Part shown: positions 31,370 through 40,400 of the stretch, piece by piece
Position numbering within the stretch: the first letter of the stretch is position 1
Layout of the letters: each line of letters begins with the position of its first letter
From: Aulosira sp. FACHB-615
GTDB lineage: Bacteria > Cyanobacteriota > Cyanobacteriia > Cyanobacteriales > Nostocaceae
Assembly (NCBI RefSeq): GCF_014698045.1
Contig: NZ_JACJSE010000041.1
Coordinates: 1-44,917, forward strand
DNA length: 44,917 bases
Reading direction: 5' to 3'
Notes under the pieces: generated by a model
What the model saw: the letters and a program-made list of their open reading frames with translations, nothing else
Database searches by the model: none
Told to the model about the DNA's origin: nothing
Made by a program: the position numbers and the translations under genes

Positions 31370-33613
31370 ATGAATCTAAATCCGGGTGAATCAACCGTTG
31401 AGTTGAAACAACAATTGCATTCTCAAATTCTCTTTGATCCAGAATTAGCGAAACACAGTGGTAGTGAACAGTTTTTACTGAGCATCTATAATTCTGTGCA
31501 GACATCTATATTTATCGTGGATGTTCTCGACGATGGAGATTTTCGCTACGTAGCCTTAAACCCCACCCATGAACGATGGATTGGCATTAGTTCTGAGAAT
31601 CTGAAGGGAAAAAAACCAGAAGATATTCTCTCGCCTGATGATGCGGCAAATGTGCGTCAGCATTATGCTGACTGCGTGCGGTTTGGTAAAACCATTTCCT
31701 ACGAACAATGCTTGCAATTTCAAGGAGTGGCGACTTGGTGGAGTACCACATTAACACCATTGCGAGATGCAAACTCTCGCATTTATCGACTGATTGGCAC
31801 AAGTAGTAACATCACTCCAGTGAAGCAGGTAGCCCAAGCAAAAGAAATTCAAACAGCCCAAGAACAACTGCTAGAAGCGATCGCTCAATGGATTCGAGAA
31901 TCCTTAGACTTAGATACATTGCTGCATCAACTTGTTAAAGAACTGCGGCATTGTTTGGGGTGCGATCGCATTTTAGTTTATTGTATGCAGCCTGATGAGA
32001 CTAACGTAGTCATTGCAGAATCAACAGTCACCCCCAATTCTTGTTTAGGGCAGAAATTCCCCGATCCTAGCTTAATTGGCAAATATCAAGAACGCAGTGG
32101 ACGCAGTTGCATTCAAATTATTGAAGATATTTACACAGCCGGGTTACATCCTGACCAAGTTAATTTGCTGGAATCCTGGCCTATCAGGGCGAATTTAGTT
32201 GTCCCAATTTGGTCACAGCAAAAACTTTGGGGATTAATCACCGCCCAACATTGCCATCAACCCCACCAATGGCAAGAAATCGAAATTGACTTACTCAAAC
32301 AACTAGCCAATCAAATTGGTATAGCAGTCCATCAAGCCAAACTCCAAGAACAAGTACAGCATTTGCAAACCCAGCTAGAACTACAAAAACAGCAAGCCAA
32401 TAACTTTCAAACATTAGTGTGTCGCATTACCGAACAAATCCGCGACCATCAATCTACGAACCAGGTAATGCAAACAGCCACTCAAGAACTAACTCAGTTA
32501 TTTCAACTCCAGTCTTGTTACATTGAAACTTACAATGCTGGTGGAAGTGAAACAACTGTTATCTATGAATACACCACTAGCACCCCGGAATATCAAGGAT
32601 TAACCCGCCAAGTTGCCGACTTGCCAGAAGTGTATCAGCTATTGTTAGCCAAAAAACATTGGCAATCTTTAGAAATTGTTCCTGGATGGCACCCACAACT
32701 AAAGGTTATAACTCAGTTAGCTTGTCCAATCTTTGATAACCAAGGCATTTTGGGTAACTTATGGTTGCATCGACCAAACCAAGAAATGTTTGAGCCACTG
32801 GAAATTAGTTTAGTACAACAGGTAGCCAATGAATGTGCGATCGCCCTTCGCCAAGCCAAAACAGCATCCACCACTCAAGCACAAATGCAAACATTAGAAC
32901 AGCAAGAACGCCGCAAAAACGAATTCTTAAAAACCCTCTCCCATGAACTACGCACACCCATAACCAGCATTAGTCTCGCCGCCCAAACTCTCGAAAGTGT
33001 GCTAACCCCAGAAGGCATCCTAGATATCGAAATTGTCCCCCAACTATTGCAGATTTTGCAAAACGAGTGTGGGCGAGAAAGTAAGTTAATCAACGATTTG
33101 ATGCAGCTTTCTTATCTTGAAACCGAACCAAATATACCCACATTGATCACCATTGACTTACAAACATGGCTACCACCTATTGTTGAGTCCTTTCGTGACC
33201 TTTCCCATTGCCAAAAACAAAAATTACACCTCAATATTAATCATCAACTCCCGCCCCTAGAAACAGACATCACCGATTTAGAACGCATAGTCACCGAACT
33301 GTTAAGCTATGCTTGCAAAAATACCCCATCAGGTGAAATCATCACCGTCTCGGCTGATTTTACAGTTAATGCAGTGCAACTGAAGATTTGCAATTCCGGC
33401 TTAGAAATTCCCGCCAGTGAAATACACCGGATTTTTGAACCATTCTATCGCCTCATGAAAAATGACCCCTGGACATATAGTGGTACAGGCTTAGAAATGG
33501 CTTTAGTGCAGAAAATGGTCAAGCATCTAGGCGGTATAATCACAGTAGAGAGTGCAAATCGCCAAACCACCTTCATCATTACATTGCCCAGTTTTGGAAT
33601 GAGTAATAAGTAA
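31370..33613 (+). CDS. PAS-GAF-GAF sensor histidine kinase with degenerate ATP-binding site
   Basis: 747 aa from ATG 31370; a TTG at 31328 would add an improbable leader. Soluble. PAS about 35-155 (LLSIYNSVQTSIFIVDVLDD), first GAF about 170-325 of phytochrome/cyanobacteriochrome type (CDRILVYCMQPDETNVVIAE, ESWPIRANLVVPIWSQQKLW) but without the bilin-binding Cys (HPDQVNLL replaces the CH site). Second GAF about 350-500. HisKA at 515-590 with intact LSHELRTPITS (His525). In the ATPase domain the N-box reads LLSYACKNTP, with Tyr647 where the Mg-binding Asn is expected; the G1 box reads CNSGLEIP with Asn675 for Asp, and G2 has GTGLEMAL. So autophosphorylation may be weak or lost. No response regulator adjoins it. 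It is convergent with the DyP gene across element A copy 4. Confidence 0.9.
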   Translation: MNLNPGESTVELKQQLHSQILFDPELAKHSGSEQFLLSIYNSVQTSIFIVDVLDDGDFRYVALNPTHERWIGISSENLKGKKPEDILSPDDAANVRQHYADCVRFGKTISYEQCLQFQGVATWWSTTLTPLRDANSRIYRLIGTSSNITPVKQVAQAKEIQTAQEQLLEAIAQWIRESLDLDTLLHQLVKELRHCLGCDRILVYCMQPDETNVVIAESTVTPNSCLGQKFPDPSLIGKYQERSGRSCIQIIEDIYTAGLHPDQVNLLESWPIRANLVVPIWSQQKLWGLITAQHCHQPHQWQEIEIDLLKQLANQIGIAVHQAKLQEQVQHLQTQLELQKQQANNFQTLVCRITEQIRDHQSTNQVMQTATQELTQLFQLQSCYIETYNAGGSETTVIYEYTTSTPEYQGLTRQVADLPEVYQLLLAKKHWQSLEIVPGWHPQLKVITQLACPIFDNQGILGNLWLHRPNQEMFEPLEISLVQQVANECAIALRQAKTASTTQAQMQTLEQQERRKNEFLKTLSHELRTPITSISLAAQTLESVLTPEGILDIEIVPQLLQILQNECGRESKLINDLMQLSYLETEPNIPTLITIDLQTWLPPIVESFRDLSHCQKQKLHLNINHQLPPLETDITDLERIVTELLSYACKNTPSGEIITVSADFTVNAVQLKICNSGLEIPASEIHRIFEPFYRLMKNDPWTYSGTGLEMALVQKMVKHLGGIITVESANRQTTFIITLPSFGMSNK

Positions 33614-33640
33614 TGAGTAATAAGTAATGAGTTATGAGTA
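33603..33640. repeat. ATGAGTAATAAGTA-type direct repeats
   Basis: Two to three near-identical units (GAGTAATAAGTAAT, GAGTAATAAGTAAT, GAGTTATGAGTA) begin within the last codons of the kinase gene. Their complement (ACTCATCACTCATTACTC) lies at 33765-33795, so the two sides formed a palindrome before element A copy 4 inserted. Confidence 0.65.
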
Positions 33641-33645
33641 TTTAC

Positions 33646-33762
33646 TAGGACTTACCCAAGAACTCTCTCAAACTCTTATAACTTCGTTTTCGCCGTTAGG
33701 CGTTCTCGTAAGAGTAGCCGAAGAGCGCGTCTACGTCTTCTCATAATTTTGCATCAGTCCTA
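33646..33762. mobile_element. MITE-like element A, copy 4 (117 bp)
   Basis: Starts TAGGACTTACCCAAGAA and ends GCATCAGTCCTA, matching the family ends with a few changes. Flanking direct repeats are TTTAC (33641-33645 and 33763-33767). The interior left part (CTCTCAAACTC, ATAACTTCGT) matches copy 3; the middle is a GC-rich inverted sequence (GTTCTCGTAAGAGTAGCCGA). Confidence 0.75.
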
Positions 33763-33791
33763 TTTACTCATCACTCATTACTCATCACTCA

Positions 33792-35192
33792 TCAATTACT
33801 AGCTATATATTGCAAGGCGGTAATACTAGGTAAAAAACAGTAAGCTCCACCTTTAGTTTTAACAAATCGCTCAAAACTAGTCAGCTTGATAGAAGGTTGG
33901 TCGGGAGAGACAGGAATATCGAATTGACTTTGATTACTGTCATTAACACCAAGCAAAGGATCTTGGGCATTTTCAGGCAGAGTAGCAAACTTTCCTTTAT
34001 TCACCCACTCTTCCATGACAAATTCAAATTGGCGCTCTAGGCTCACACAAATGAATAGTCCTAGTAATCCCCTTTCATAACCATCATTAGGGCAATTAGG
34101 GTTATAAGCAGGCCCATAAGGCATTCCCCTACGGAGGAGTCGGTGAATTTTTGTTACCCCTTTTATATTCGCATCACGAGGATTTGTGCGCCGTATGTGT
34201 GAACCAATAGGACATTTATATCCTTTTGGGTCTTCCTGAAGATAGTTAAAATTATTAAATTGTTCGTAAGTAATTGGTTTTTCGGGGGGTGAAAGTTGGT
34301 CAGCATCTGGAGAAAGGACTAGCGGGACACCATTGCGCCATCGACCACACATTTTAGCTGCTAGTTTTTCTGGCTCAATTTTATCTTTTTGCTCTTGAAG
34401 GAACTTTTCAAATCCAGCTACATCCTGTTCCAGCACTCGAAAAGCAGCAAAACTACCATTTAAACCCAACTTATTAGGAGTTGGTATGTAGTAAGGAGCT
34501 TTTGGTTCATCTAGTAGGATAAAGTCATAAGCAGGAATCACTGGTTGAGGATCGAGAGATGATGGAAGTCCAGCCTTTGAGGGAACACCTTCTATTTTTG
34601 GTTGGGAAATTCCATCGTTGTAACCAAAATGAATGATATCGCTAGGTTTACCTTGCTCATCAGGAAGTTTAGCTCCATCCAAGCAAGATAATTCTTTCAA
34701 TGCTTGTTTTTCCTGAAAAAGTATTCGCAGTTGATCTGATTGTTGCTCTAATATCTCACTATCTTGAGCATAGAGAGATAGTAAAATATGAGTATTAGAT
34801 GTTCCTAATCCACCTTTCCAATTTTCAGGAGAGCTTTCTCCAACATCACCTAATTTCTTTGCTATTTCTGGATGATTAGCACCTTTTTTAAAGGAAAGAT
34901 AATGCTTATCTGAAAAAGATTGATCAACATTTCCAAATTGTAGTGCTTTTAACCCCTCAAAAGTAAATCCAATATTCAAGCAGTAACTCGGTTTTACTTC
35001 CCACAATGCAGCAGTAGTAATTTGGGGAATTGATTCATTACCATTTACTAAGTTACCAATAAATTTTTTGGCAGCTTTTGCATCTTGAACCTGAAGGACA
35101 AAATGTCTTGCAAAATCCATGTTATAGCCACGGACGATATAACCCTGTATATCACTGAAATCAAGCTGTGTTTGATTTTTACTAATTGTCAT
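33792..35192 (-). CDS. DyP-type peroxidase
   Basis: 466-aa heme peroxidase of the dye-decolorizing family that uses H2O2 to oxidise bulky substrates. Seen directly: an early DIQGYIVRGYNM segment, the hallmark GxxDG as GYNDG at 190-194 with catalytic Asp193 and following ISQPKIEG, the proximal heme His332 in CPIGSHIRRTNPRD, the distal-side Arg in RLLRRGMPYGP (353-354), and GLLGLFICVSLERQFEFVMEEW near the end. Length and insertions fit the longer class of DyPs, such as the Anabaena enzyme of about 470 aa. No signal peptide or Tat motif, so probably cytoplasmic; no C-terminal encapsulin-targeting peptide or encapsulin gene is visible. ATG 35192 has a weak site upstream. Element B copy 2 lies 42 bp upstream and may carry the promoter. 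Confidence 0.94.
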   Translation of the reverse strand: MTISKNQTQLDFSDIQGYIVRGYNMDFARHFVLQVQDAKAAKKFIGNLVNGNESIPQITTAALWEVKPSYCLNIGFTFEGLKALQFGNVDQSFSDKHYLSFKKGANHPEIAKKLGDVGESSPENWKGGLGTSNTHILLSLYAQDSEILEQQSDQLRILFQEKQALKELSCLDGAKLPDEQGKPSDIIHFGYNDGISQPKIEGVPSKAGLPSSLDPQPVIPAYDFILLDEPKAPYYIPTPNKLGLNGSFAAFRVLEQDVAGFEKFLQEQKDKIEPEKLAAKMCGRWRNGVPLVLSPDADQLSPPEKPITYEQFNNFNYLQEDPKGYKCPIGSHIRRTNPRDANIKGVTKIHRLLRRGMPYGPAYNPNCPNDGYERGLLGLFICVSLERQFEFVMEEWVNKGKFATLPENAQDPLLGVNDSNQSQFDIPVSPDQPSIKLTSFERFVKTKGGAYCFLPSITALQYIASN

Positions 35193-35234
35193 ATCAACTT
35201 TGATTCTTGTTTGATTTCAAAGAGAAATATGCTA

Positions 35235-35350
35235 CTATAGGAATCATGTTTGATTTCTAAAAAAATCAGTACACCCAGATTAAGCTTCTTTCCTACTACC
35301 TCCTCCCTGCGTACACAAATAGATTCAGTAATCAAAACGTATCCCTATAT
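35235..35350. repeat. inverted-repeat element B, copy 2
   Basis: About 116 bp with imperfect inverted ends (CTATAGGAATCATGTTTGAT at 35235-35254; ATCAAAACGTATCCCTATAT at 35331-35350). The core AAATCAGTACACCCAGATTA then GCTTCTTTCCTAC matches copy 1 at 3314-3450. It lies in the promoter region of the DyP gene. Confidence 0.65.
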
Positions 35351-35647
35351 TCTTAATATTTAGCTAATCCGAATATCCGTAATACCCTTAGTATTACAGG
35401 TCATAAAATTATCACTTCCTTGTGTTAAACCTCATCTAAGTTTGGTTTTCACACCAATAGATGATTATGCTATAAAATCTTAAAAGAATGTTTTTAGGTA
35501 AAGATTCTAGCTAATTGCGCTAATATACAACGCTATTTTTTAGAAAACTTTTAAACAGTAAAACTTCTTTTAAAATTATATGAGTAGCCAATTCTTCATC
35601 TGTCCTGAATTAGGTTTAGCTGCAAGGAAGTGATAAAAGCGATAATC
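35351..35647. other. intergenic region, no gene seen
   Basis: AT-rich stretch between element B copy 2 and the small gene at 36100-35648. I find no reading frame or clear terminator. Confidence 0.5.
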
Positions 35648-36100
35648 TTATGATTGAGCTACTAACTGACGGATGTCAACTACATTTAAATTCGGATAAG
35701 CACTATACCAGACTTTGACTTCCTGATCATATTTGTGTACATACTGTGCAAAATCTTGAGCATTTTTTTGAACTGGTATTACCTGATCTCCATCTTCTAA
35801 ATGCTGTAATAGTAAATTAAAAAAATCACCAACTACTGCAACAAAGTCATCAACATATTTTGTAAAATCTCCGTCATAGGCTGTAAAGAGAGCGAATTTA
35901 GCATAATACTCTTCTCCTGATTCTGGTGTAACTGGTTCAAGGAACATAAAACGTCCAAAATGTACTGTACCCACTTCATCTAGTGCTGCTCCAAAAGTCC
36001 CAGATTCTAAAATTTTCTTGAGAGCTTTATAGTTATCTGCTACTGGTGCTTTGATAGGAGCAACAAAGCTTAATGGACTTTGTTCTGGTTTATTACTCAT
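35648..36100 (-). CDS. conserved-looking 150-aa protein upstream of the DyP peroxidase
   Basis: 150 aa from ATG 36100, preferred over ATG 36106 because AGGAG lies 8 bases before it and only 2 before the other. Soluble, acidic, no signal. The centre reads VGTVHFGRFMFLEP, YYAKFALFTAYDGDFTKYVD, DFVAVVGDFFNLLLQHL. This (H-F-x-R-F ... L-F-x-x-Y-D-G-D-x-x-x-Y-V-D-D-F) resembles a ferredoxin-like alpha/beta domain I associate with proteins encoded near DyP peroxidases and other heme or lipid oxidases, but I cannot name a family with confidence. It is transcribed in the same direction as the DyP gene with 455 bp between them, so co-transcription is not certain. Confidence 0.75.
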   Translation of the reverse strand: MSNKPEQSPLSFVAPIKAPVADNYKALKKILESGTFGAALDEVGTVHFGRFMFLEPVTPESGEEYYAKFALFTAYDGDFTKYVDDFVAVVGDFFNLLLQHLEDGDQVIPVQKNAQDFAQYVHKYDQEVKVWYSAYPNLNVVDIRQLVAQS

Positions 36101-36106
36101 GCTCAT

Positions 36107-36664
36107 GACTCCTAAGTATTTTCAAAATTTAACGTAAGTGGTTACAAAACTCGCCACATTTATTAGTAGGTGATCTGCACTTTTCTACTTTTTGATGCAG
36201 TAATAATAAATTTGAACTTGATAGTGCTGACATAGGTGCATAAAAGCAAACCGATATCTGCGGTACAGACAGCGTTGTTATCCCAGAGCAAATTGTATCC
36301 AAACAAATGGACAGAGATTTACGAATTGAATCTCATACTTATTAGTTGGATATGTACACCTAATAGATTTACTGAAATACTACTCAGTAGCAACGTGGTT
36401 TTCACACTGTTGCAAGCAATCAACTATCAAGCTGTATTGACTAAATAAACTATATCTTAAGATAGATATATGTCAACTACTTTTAATCTAGATAGATAAG
36501 ATATCATTATTTTTTAATATTTTCGGCTCTAAAAAGAAGATTATTCCTGACTTCAGAAATCCTAATTCTCTTTTTTGAAAGGCGATCGCCATTTCACATT
36601 TGCTGTCTTGACAAGATTCTGTTAGATTAACTACGCTGTAACCCGCTTCCTGATTAACTTTACC
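36107..36664. other. intergenic region upstream of tRNA-Lys
   Basis: 558 bp, AT-rich, with one HIP1-like GGCGATCGCC at 36581-36590. A 70-codon GTG frame at 36236-36448 has no ribosome-binding site and no recognisable protein, and I do not call it. No terminator or repeat was recognised. Confidence 0.5.
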
Positions 36665-36694
36665 TTGGCATCACCCCACAAAAGCTGCTATAAT
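36665..36694 (+). promoter_or_regulatory. sigma-70 promoter of tRNA-Lys
   Basis: -35 TTGGCA (36665-36670), 18-base spacer, -10 TATAAT (36689-36694), predicting transcription from about 36701, seven bases before the mature tRNA. It is the best consensus promoter in the window. Confidence 0.8.
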
Positions 36695-36707
36695 AGGTAT
36701 TCAGTGC

Positions 36708-37416
<709 letters not shown>

Positions 37417-40400
37417 ATGTTAGCAGTTTCTGGATATCAATTTAGTGAAATACTCTACGATGGCTTGAGAACACTGGTTTATCGTGGATATCGAGAAATT
37501 GACAACAAACCAGTAGTAGTGAAATTGCTGAAAAACCCTTATCCGAGTTTTAATGAATTAGTGCAGTTTCGCAATCAATACACGATCGCTAAAAATTTGC
37601 ATAAACCTGGAATTATCGAAATCTATAGCCTAGAACCTTATCAAAATGGCTATGCGATCGTGATGGAAGATATGGGGGGAATTGCGCTCAAGGATTATTT
37701 TACTGCCACAAAACGGCAATCTCCTGAGTTTTTACTAGAGTTTTTAGAAATAGCGATCGCTCTGTGCAGTATATTAGATACGCTCTATCGTGATGGCATC
37801 ATCCATAAAGATATTAAACCCAGCAATATTGTCATTAATCCCAATACCAAACAAGTAAAAATTATTGACTTTAGTATTGCATCTTTGTTGCCTAGAGAAA
37901 CTCAAACGCTGATTAATCCTCATATCTTAGAAGGTACATTGGCTTATATTTCTCCCGAACAAACTGGGAGAATGAATCGTTTGATTGATTACCGGACTGA
38001 TTTTTATTCCTTGGGGGTAACTTTTTATGAGTTACTGACTGGAGAATTACCTTTTCCATCAACCGATGTGATGGAATTGTTGCATTGTCATATTGCCAAA
38101 ATTCCGCCCGCATTAGTTAACAGTGCAGAAATTCCCCAGGTAGTTTCCGAGATTGTGTTGAAACTGATGGCGAAAAATGCCGAAGACCGCTATCAAAGTG
38201 CATTAGGAATCAAGTATGATTTAGAAAATTGTCTAACCCAACTCCACACAACGGGTAGAATTAAAAGTTTTCAAATTGCCCAAAGGGATATTTGCGATCG
38301 CTTTATTATTCCTGAAAAACTGTATGGACGTGAACTAGAAGTTGAAACTCTGTTAACCGCATTTGAACGCGTTGCTAACGGTAGCACAGAAATTATGCTA
38401 GTGGCGGGTTTTTCGGGAATTGGTAAAACTGCGGTTGTGAATGAAGTTCATAAACCAATTGTTAGACAACGTGGCTATTTTATTAAAGGTAAATTTGACC
38501 AATTTAACCGGAATATTCCCTTTTCAGCATTTGTGCAAGCCTTCCGGGATTTGATGGGACAATTACTCACCGAAAGCGATGATAAAATCCAACAATGGCA
38601 GCATAAAATTATTGAAGAATTAGGCGAAAATGCCCAGGTAATTCTTGAAGTTATCCCAGAATTAGAACTAATTATTGGTAAACAACCACCTGCACCAGAA
38701 TTATCAGGTAATGCAGCCCAAAATAGATTTAATTTGCTATTCCAAAAATTTATTAAACTATTCAGCGCCTCAGCACATCCATTGGTGATATTTTTGGATG
38801 ATTTACAATGGATTGACTCTGCCTCATTACAACTGATGCAATCGTTAATGAGTGAGGCACATCCTGAATATTTACTTCTGATTGGAGCTTATCGAGATAA
38901 TGAAGTTTCGGCAGCGCATCATTTAATCTTAGCTTTAGATGACATTGCTAAAAATGGCACCACAATTAATACCATCACCCTGAAAGAACTGGACGAATTG
39001 AAATTAAATCAGTTAGTAGCTGATACCTTAATTTGTTCAGAAACCTTAGCCTTACCAATTTCACAATTAATTTATCAAAAAACTCAAGGCAATCCCTTTT
39101 TTACAACACAATTTCTCAAATCCTTACACCAAGATAAGCTGATTTATTTTAATTATGAGCAAGGACATTGGGAATGTAATATAGCGGCGATTAATCAGCG
39201 ATCGCTTACTAGCGATGTTGTTGAATTTATGGCACTACAAATCCAAAAATTGCCAGAAACAACACAAGAAATTTTAAAATTAGCTGCTTGTGTCGGCAAC
39301 CAATTTGATTTAGAAACCTTAGCAATTGTTTCGCAAAAATCACAACCAGAAACGGCAACATCTTTGTGGAGTGCTTTAAAAGCAGGTTTGATTTTACCTC
39401 AAAGTGATGTTTACAAGTTTTTCATCAGTTCAGATCATCAAAATATTCATCAAAACACTTCTGAAATTATCACCTATAAATTTTTACACGATCGCATCCA
39501 ACAAGCCGCTTATTCATTAATACCCGAAGAACACAAACAACGCACCCATTTACATATCGGGCAATTATTGTTAAATAATACTCCTAAAAATCAACGGGAG
39601 GAGAAAATATTTGCCATTGTTAATCAACTGAACTGGGGAATTAAATTACTAGCAACAGCCGAACAGCGAGACGAACTAGCACATTTAAATCTCAATGCAG
39701 CCCAAAAAGCTAAAGCCTCAACAGCATATAGCGCCGCTTGGGAATACTGCACATTTAGTCTACAGCTTTTACCCGAAAATAGTTGGCAATATCAATATGA
39801 GTTTACTTTAAAAGTATATGAAACAGCCATAGAAGCCGCTTATCTCAGTGGTGATTTTCCCGAAATGGAAAGATTATCAGAAGTTTTATTGCAACAAGCC
39901 AAGACAATTCTTGACACAATCACAGTTTATGAAGTCAAAACTCAAGCTTTAATTGCCCAAAATCAAGCTTTAGTAGCGATCAAAATAGTGCTGAAAGTTC
40001 TACAATTATTAGGTGTAGAATTTCCTGAAAATCCCACACCCAATGATATTGGTGTGGCATTACAAGAAACACAATTAGCTTATCAAGGTCAAGAAATAGA
40101 GTCATTAATTAACTTACCATTAATGACTGATCCAGTACAATTAGCAATTTTACGCTTGATATCGAGCATTTTACCGGCAGCTTTTCTTACATCTCCTATT
40201 CTTTATGTGTTACTAACATTTAAAGAAGTAAAAATTTCAGTAGAATCTGGTAATCATGCCATTTCTACCCATAGTTATGGCTGTTATGCAGCGATTTTAT
40301 CTGGTGGGATGGGAAATAGTGAAACTGGTTATAAGTTTGGTCAACTTGCATTAGATTTATTGCACAAGCTAAATATTAAAGAACTGCAATGTAAAGTTAA

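Noticed and set aside
31880..32340. Bilin-binding site in the first GAF of the 747-aa kinase
   Set aside because: The fold resembles a cyanobacteriochrome GAF but HPDQVNLL occupies the place of the Cys-His, and there is no DXCF Cys.
33792..35192. DyP peroxidase as encapsulin cargo
   Set aside because: No encapsulin shell gene is in the window and the C-terminus has no recognisable targeting peptide.
36236..36448. 70-codon GTG frame on the plus strand
   Set aside because: No ribosome-binding site, no recognisable domain, AT-rich intergenic composition.
37867..37875. DFS in place of DFG as a sign of a dead Ser/Thr kinase
   Set aside because: The metal-binding Asp151, catalytic Asp132 and Lys36 are all present, and variation at the Gly is tolerated in related hybrids as I recall.
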